Source of the DNA: Antedon mediterranea
Taxonomy: Eukaryota; Echinodermata; Crinoidea; Comatulida; Antedonidae
Length of the DNA stretch: 64,000 nt
NCBI RefSeq assembly: GCF_964355755.1
Contig: NC_092676.1
Span: 28,998,288 to 29,062,287 of the forward strand
Direction of reading: 5' to 3'
The translations under genes were made by a program, and so were the position numbers. This document shows positions 60,501 through 64,000 of this stretch, piece after piece. The notes below the pieces were generated by a model. That model was not told where the DNA came from and made no database searches. It saw only the letters and a program-made list of their open reading frames with translations. Every line of letters starts with the position of its first letter. The first letter of the stretch is position 1.

Positions 60501-62555
60501 CAGTAGCGAGTTTCGGTCGCGCTAACATAAGCAATGTTTTCTACATTTACATGCATTAGGGGTAAATTATGTTTAATTGTTTTTACCGCATAACAAAATT
60601 CCCAAATTTATTTCTTTTGTTGCCTAACCGTTTCTGTCACCCTAAAATCAAATGCTTTAACTGCATAATTTTAAGCGACAATAACATACAAATAGGCCTA
60701 CTATAATTTGATCACTTCTGCGCAATACTTTAAAGTTGTTGTATACAATTATTTTAAGAATATAAATAAAAACACACAGAAACTAATAAAATGGCAACTA
60801 ATTGGAAAGTCAAACTCATTTATTTCATCAATTAAATATTTGAAAAAAATCAAATCAAGTAAGATACTGCTGTGTAGGCCTTAAATATGATTACTGTATT
60901 TTTTTAGTTTTAATTTGTATAATGGCCTAGGCCTAATAATATAGTACTAACAACATGTTTATTTCTAAAGGCAAGAATAACAAACAGCTTTATTTATTTA
61001 CCTTCAATATTAAATCTATGACTGAGAAACCTCAATTATGAGAATCATTTAAATTTCTGTCACCGTACATTTCATTATAATGAAAACCTTTAATTTAAAA
61101 GACATTTAATTAATAAGAGCTGGTCAAATTTTTTTTAATGTCAACATGCTGTCCATAAATAGCCGCTTTCAAGTGATGCAAATGTTTTCTGGAGTCAGAT
61201 CCTATAAAAAATATAGAAATATAAAAAGTATGTTAATTTAAATATGTATTTGAAAGATGGGCTAGAGGTGGTATAGGCCTACTGCATGATAAATTAGGCT
61301 GAAAAACCTAGCATGTGGTCCTAGGCCTACTACAAGGCCTAGCTTGATGTTTTAAATCCCATAAAACGTTTGAATTTAATACAAGTACAAAATCTAATTT
61401 ATATAGAGTTGTAAAGTGTGGTACATTCAGTACATTAATTAAAATAAATGAGAATGGGGCCTAATATTAATAAATAAACATGTAAAAAAATTGGCCTAAA
61501 CGACTACGTGTGTATCTTATACGCATTGATTAACACGCAGTACGCGTTGGACCATCAAGGCTAGGCCCAGCTTCGCACAAACCACCGTTATACATGTGAT
61601 TTGTTTACCTATTTCAATCGCCATTTAAAAAATACCTGAAAATATCAACATGCCCATTTTTTGTCAAACGAATATTTACATTACATAGTAACTTTTTATT
61701 TAGTCACTCGTTTACTCAAAAATTGAGGAATTTTTTTATGGTCTCGTAAAAATGTACAATATTATTATTGATAAAAACCGTATAAAATCTAACAAAAAGA
61801 AGAGCAAATTCAATGATTACCTGACACGATCATAACTGCTATCCTGTTCCAAAAACCAAGTCACATGCTTCTTCAACCCTTGCTTTAATTATTCTCATGA
61901 ATTATTCATAAGGAACTATAATTTAAGGCTTTCAATTGGTTAAAAGAGTTTAACCCTATTAAAATTATAAATTCACATCATTTCCGGGTGATGTTGTCGC
62001 GCTTCGATGAATCTCAGAAATCACAAATGACCGCTAGAGGGCTCACTACTTTTTGTCTAGTCTAAATGAATGTGTCTGGGAGACGAGGTCACCCAGTATA
62101 AATAAAATATTTCAATTCAATATAGTCAAATTATAGCATTAATACAAGTCTATTTTCTCTCTTTTTTCAGATCAGAGAAACTAGTTAGGCGTGGCATTCA
62201 AGAGGTTTTTGCAGCTTTCAGAATTCTAGTTGATTTCATAATAATCCTTGTACTTGAAACCATTCGGTTTTTAGCTTACAATATCCTACAAACGTTAATC
62301 GTTGGTGTCTTTACTGTATTAGGTGATTATCTATTAAAACCTATATTAACCGGTCTATTCAACAGCATTCTTCAACCTATTTCAACGTTTGTTTACAATG
62401 TTGCTGTGGCAACTCGGACAGTAATGGTACCAGTTGGGGATACTTTAAAGATCATCTTCACACCTTTGATAATGTTAGTGAAAGCTTTTAGGTTATTTGA
62501 AGTAAACTTAAGGAGTAATAAGCCGGAAAATATACACCAGATTGAAGATGTTTGA
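57396..62555 (+). CDS. Unrecognised gene: acidic disordered N-terminus, hydrophobic C-terminus (437 aa seen)
   Basis: Eight exons (57396-57558, 57863-57968, 58177-58319, 58572-58658, 58840-58950, 59081-59309, 59608-59697, 62171-62555) join in one frame to 438 codons ending in TGA. I do not recognise the family. Residues 1 to about 275 are rich in Ser, Asp, Glu, Lys and Gln and look disordered, with repeated SDDEE / DSDEE patches. Next comes the aromatic segment RYVYHYEHGSLEYYDTRNG. The last exon has two to three hydrophobic stretches (AFRILVDFIIILVLETIRFL; LQTLIVGVFTVLGDYLLKPI; TLKIIFTPLIMLVKAF) with interspersed charges, so membrane association or insertion is plausible. The N-terminus is incomplete. 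Consistent splice phases across eight exons argue for a real gene. Confidence 0.85.
57863..57968 (+). CDS. Plus-strand gene, exon B
   Basis: Encodes STTQNSTPPVAAAYVKQERH and NSPALSTKR. Donor gttgaa is weak. Confidence 0.75.
58177..58319 (+). CDS. Plus-strand gene, exon C
   Basis: Encodes SKRNQKDVNVFVDNGFDSDE and IKRKPKEEVPPYDFKGVIK. A second in-frame donor 12 nt upstream (58,307) gives the same phase, so the end is uncertain by four codons. Confidence 0.8.
58572..58658 (+). CDS. Plus-strand gene, exon D (3' edge tandemly triplicated)
   Basis: Encodes GRDPSKQTTQPTGKHRKGQL and YDVSTKQE. Donor GAGA|gtaagt. The last 22 nt of the exon and the donor recur twice downstream. Confidence 0.82.
58637..58777 (+). 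repeat. 47-bp tandem triplication of exon edge and splice donor
   Basis: Unit gatgtgtctactaaacaaga, gagtaagtattcctatcaat, aatatgt; starts at 58,637, 58,684 and 58,731. Copy 2 has one change (aaggga). 47 is not a multiple of 3 and reading through copy 1 meets TAA, so use of donors 2 or 3 would truncate the protein. Confidence 0.95.
58840..58950 (+). CDS. Plus-strand gene, exon E
   Basis: Encodes SQNGSAFDSDEEREMLAEIR and TEMKKVNKNHLDVPK. Acceptor attttaacag, donor gtaaaa. Confidence 0.82.
59081..59309 (+). CDS. Plus-strand gene, exon F
   Basis: Encodes RDVRQRVSDNQPTVSKSTPK, KVKEDKKSDLFTVGVPASNR and GYPTQPSGNIGTR. Donor gtaaag. Confidence 0.85.
59500..59582 (+). mobile_element. Possible SINE 3' end
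   Basis: aaggcgccttgagtacctta and tggcgaagtgaactctagaa, then a (tta)n tail. This resembles the hairpin-plus-TTA tail of some marine-animal SINEs/LINEs. No head seen. Confidence 0.4.
59608..59697 (+). CDS. Plus-strand gene, exon G
   Basis: Encodes RYVYHYEHGSLEYYDTRNGR and EEIYMANIADK, the aromatic segment before the hydrophobic region. Donor gtaagt. Confidence 0.87.
59757..59906 (+). mobile_element. tRNA-derived SINE, family A, 5' piece of an interrupted copy
   Basis: Contains gtccagtgtacacatctagc, tacatctttcgagacgagta, gggggttacc and aattataactgggtcctct, then family resemblance stops and resumes at 62,073. Confidence 0.8.
59907..62072. mobile_element. 2.17-kb insertion splitting a SINE in the last intron of the plus-strand gene
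   Basis: Flanked on both sides by family A SINE sequence. CpG-rich patches lie near each end (59,940-60,030; 60,435-60,530; 61,975-62,040). Imperfect end symmetry: ggacaaaaagt near the left and actttttgtct near the right. No long open frame, so non-autonomous or very old if a transposon. A minus-strand donor-like gtgtcag|gtaatc (61,823) and an acceptor-like tttttatag (61,206) hint at an antisense transcript. Confidence 0.6.
62073..62126 (+). mobile_element. tRNA-derived SINE, family A, 3' tail of the interrupted copy
   Basis: tctgggagac, gaggtcacccagtataaata and aaatatttcaattcaat match the 3' end of the copy at 27,672 (read on its own strand), with a short internal deletion. Confidence 0.82.
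62171..62555 (+). CDS. Plus-strand gene, exon H with stop codon (hydrophobic domain)
   Basis: Begins SEKLVRRGIQEVFAAFRILV, includes KPILTGLFNSILQPISTFVY and ends FEVNLRSNKPENIHQIEDV before TGA (62,553-62,555). Acceptor tctcttttttcag. Confidence 0.9.
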
Positions 62556-62875
62556 CTGTTTTATATGCTAGTTTATGTAAATGTGTTTATTAAGTTCATC
62601 TAATAAGACAAAGCTTAAGCCTTGTCCATAATTCCGTCCATTTCTATATAATTTTAAACGTTTTGATTTGTTATACAGCCTAAGTGTAGTGAGCTTTAGC
62701 TTGTTAAAAAATGAAAAATACTGTAATTAATTTTTTAAGAAGTTGAATGAATTTAGTACCGGTATCTGATATCCTAATGTACAATACTAAATTATTCATA
62801 TAGTACAGGTACTATTATTGTATCAAATTAATTAATCAGCCTTTGCTATATACCAAATATACAGTTGTTTTATAA

Positions 62876-62881
62876 AATAAA
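62876..62881 (+). terminator. Candidate poly(A) signal AATAAA of the plus-strand gene
   Basis: First AATAAA after the stop, 320 nt downstream, giving a normal-length 3' UTR. Confidence 0.5.
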
Positions 62882-64000
62882 TGTTACTCATATAAATATA
62901 CATTTTAATGTTCCAAAAGAGTAAATGTATAAGCTTTCTTGCCAAAGTGTGATGGTATAGGCCTCTGTTTTAAAATCAGCTTACCTCGACTATCAATCAT
63001 GCCGGTGTACAAAAAGTAGTTTATAAAATAAATTGCAACATATTTTTGTAAACGGATAAATGTTTAAACAGATTACTGTAGTTTTTTTTCTCTTTTTATA
63101 TATTTAATACCAAACTAGAGCTTATAAAGGAAGCACGTTTAGGAGTCACTATTATTTTGGAAAAAGGTAAATGAAATGAGAAAATATTTATTTTTCAACA
63201 TTCTCACTCCTGATAGGACGATTGAAGCATATTGATCAAGAAACTCAACAGTACATGTGATCTACCACAACATTTATATCAACATTTCTCCAATAAAAGT
63301 AATTAAATTACTGCAGGAGTTTGATATAATTATGTAAAATGGAGGAAAATAAATGCAATACTCAGAGAGTAATCCAAATGCATGCAGAAATTAAAAGAAA
63401 TATAAAGTACAGCACAGTACATGCAATATCATCAATTTAGACTGATTAACACAAAATGGCCGCCATCTTCACTGATTGCTGAGTTGAACAGAACAAAAGA
63501 AACTAAATGCAAATGCAAGTGGTTCTAACCACCTGCATTTACATAATATGCAAATACAGGGACATCTGAATAAATGGTTTACAAATATCCCCAAAACTGT
63601 ATATAGAATAAAAACTGTAGAATGTGCATTAGTGAGAAATAAAATGGAAAACAACAAGAAATCAAAAGATTTGTAAGAAAATTGGACAAAAATAAGACAC
63701 ACAAGTCAAAAATTGCAAATGTTCAATTGCACATTTATGTATTGTTACTGTTAAATCTTTCATATATCAAACATTAATAAGGTTTAATGTTAGGATAAAA
63801 CACAATGTCAAAGTTCAAGTTGTACCCCGACATTAAAATTTAAATTTCATACCTATTTATCAATTATTAATATTACATTTTGGTCCCTAATTAGCACTCT
63901 CACTGGTCTAGTGCAGTATATATTTGACCTATTGGACCATTTAAAAACACTACATTTTAAATTAAAAGAATATACTCTAATAGATAATATGTTTATATAT
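62882..64000. other. Right-hand intergenic DNA
   Basis: AT-rich, no gene recognised. A minus-strand open frame at 63,469-63,702 has a skewed hydrophobic composition and no domain; not called. Confidence 0.55.

Overview
The window is 64 kb of AT-rich animal nuclear DNA: short exons with GT/AG borders, long introns, SINEs, small inverted-repeat (MITE-like) elements and many minisatellites. The two recognised proteins are animal-type. AP-2 alpha is general to eukaryotes, and the DENN protein MADD is found in animals. The repeat style, including recurrent taggcctaggcc motifs, suggests a marine invertebrate deuterostome such as an echinoderm. That placement is an inference, and no species is claimed.

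Layout. (1) Positions 1-14,600, minus strand: the 5' part of the AP-2 clathrin adaptor alpha subunit. Fifteen coding exons give the first 594 codons (the trunk); the hinge and ear lie beyond the left edge. A probable non-coding first exon and a YY1-like promoter motif lie at 14,459-14,600. (2) 14,630-18,440: intergenic, with a 2.0-kb inverted-repeat element holding a nested tRNA-derived SINE, then AT-rich DNA. (3) 18,442-55,139, minus strand: a complete MADD/Rab3-GEP orthologue. I could thread 26 coding exons with all splice phases consistent, giving a 1,668-residue protein. (4) About 55.2-56.0 kb: a shared head-to-head promoter region. (5) 56,036 or 57,396 to 62,555, plus strand: an unrecognised gene whose eight secure exons encode 437 residues, with an acidic/serine-rich disordered N-terminal part and a hydrophobic C-terminal region. 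(6) 62,556-64,000: 3' UTR and featureless AT-rich DNA.

MADD and AP-2 alpha both serve vesicle traffic. MADD activates Rab3/Rab27 GTPases for regulated secretion; AP-2 alpha selects cargo for clathrin endocytosis. They lie in tandem on one strand, and nothing in the sequence shows co-regulation.

The most unusual signal is the interplay of tandem repeats with gene structure. In MADD, a 27-bp minisatellite of about 27 copies starts exactly at the 5' splice site of one exon, so the intron carries many copies of that donor. In the plus-strand gene, the end of one exon with its donor is tandemly triplicated. The MADD stop codon and 3' UTR lie inside a 32-bp minisatellite. Other highlights are a fold-back element with 20 exact TTGCGCAA palindromes (C/EBP-type core) near the shared promoter, a 5S-rRNA-derived SINE, an 18-copy MITE family that has spawned satellites, and an in-frame 24-nt microexon in MADD.
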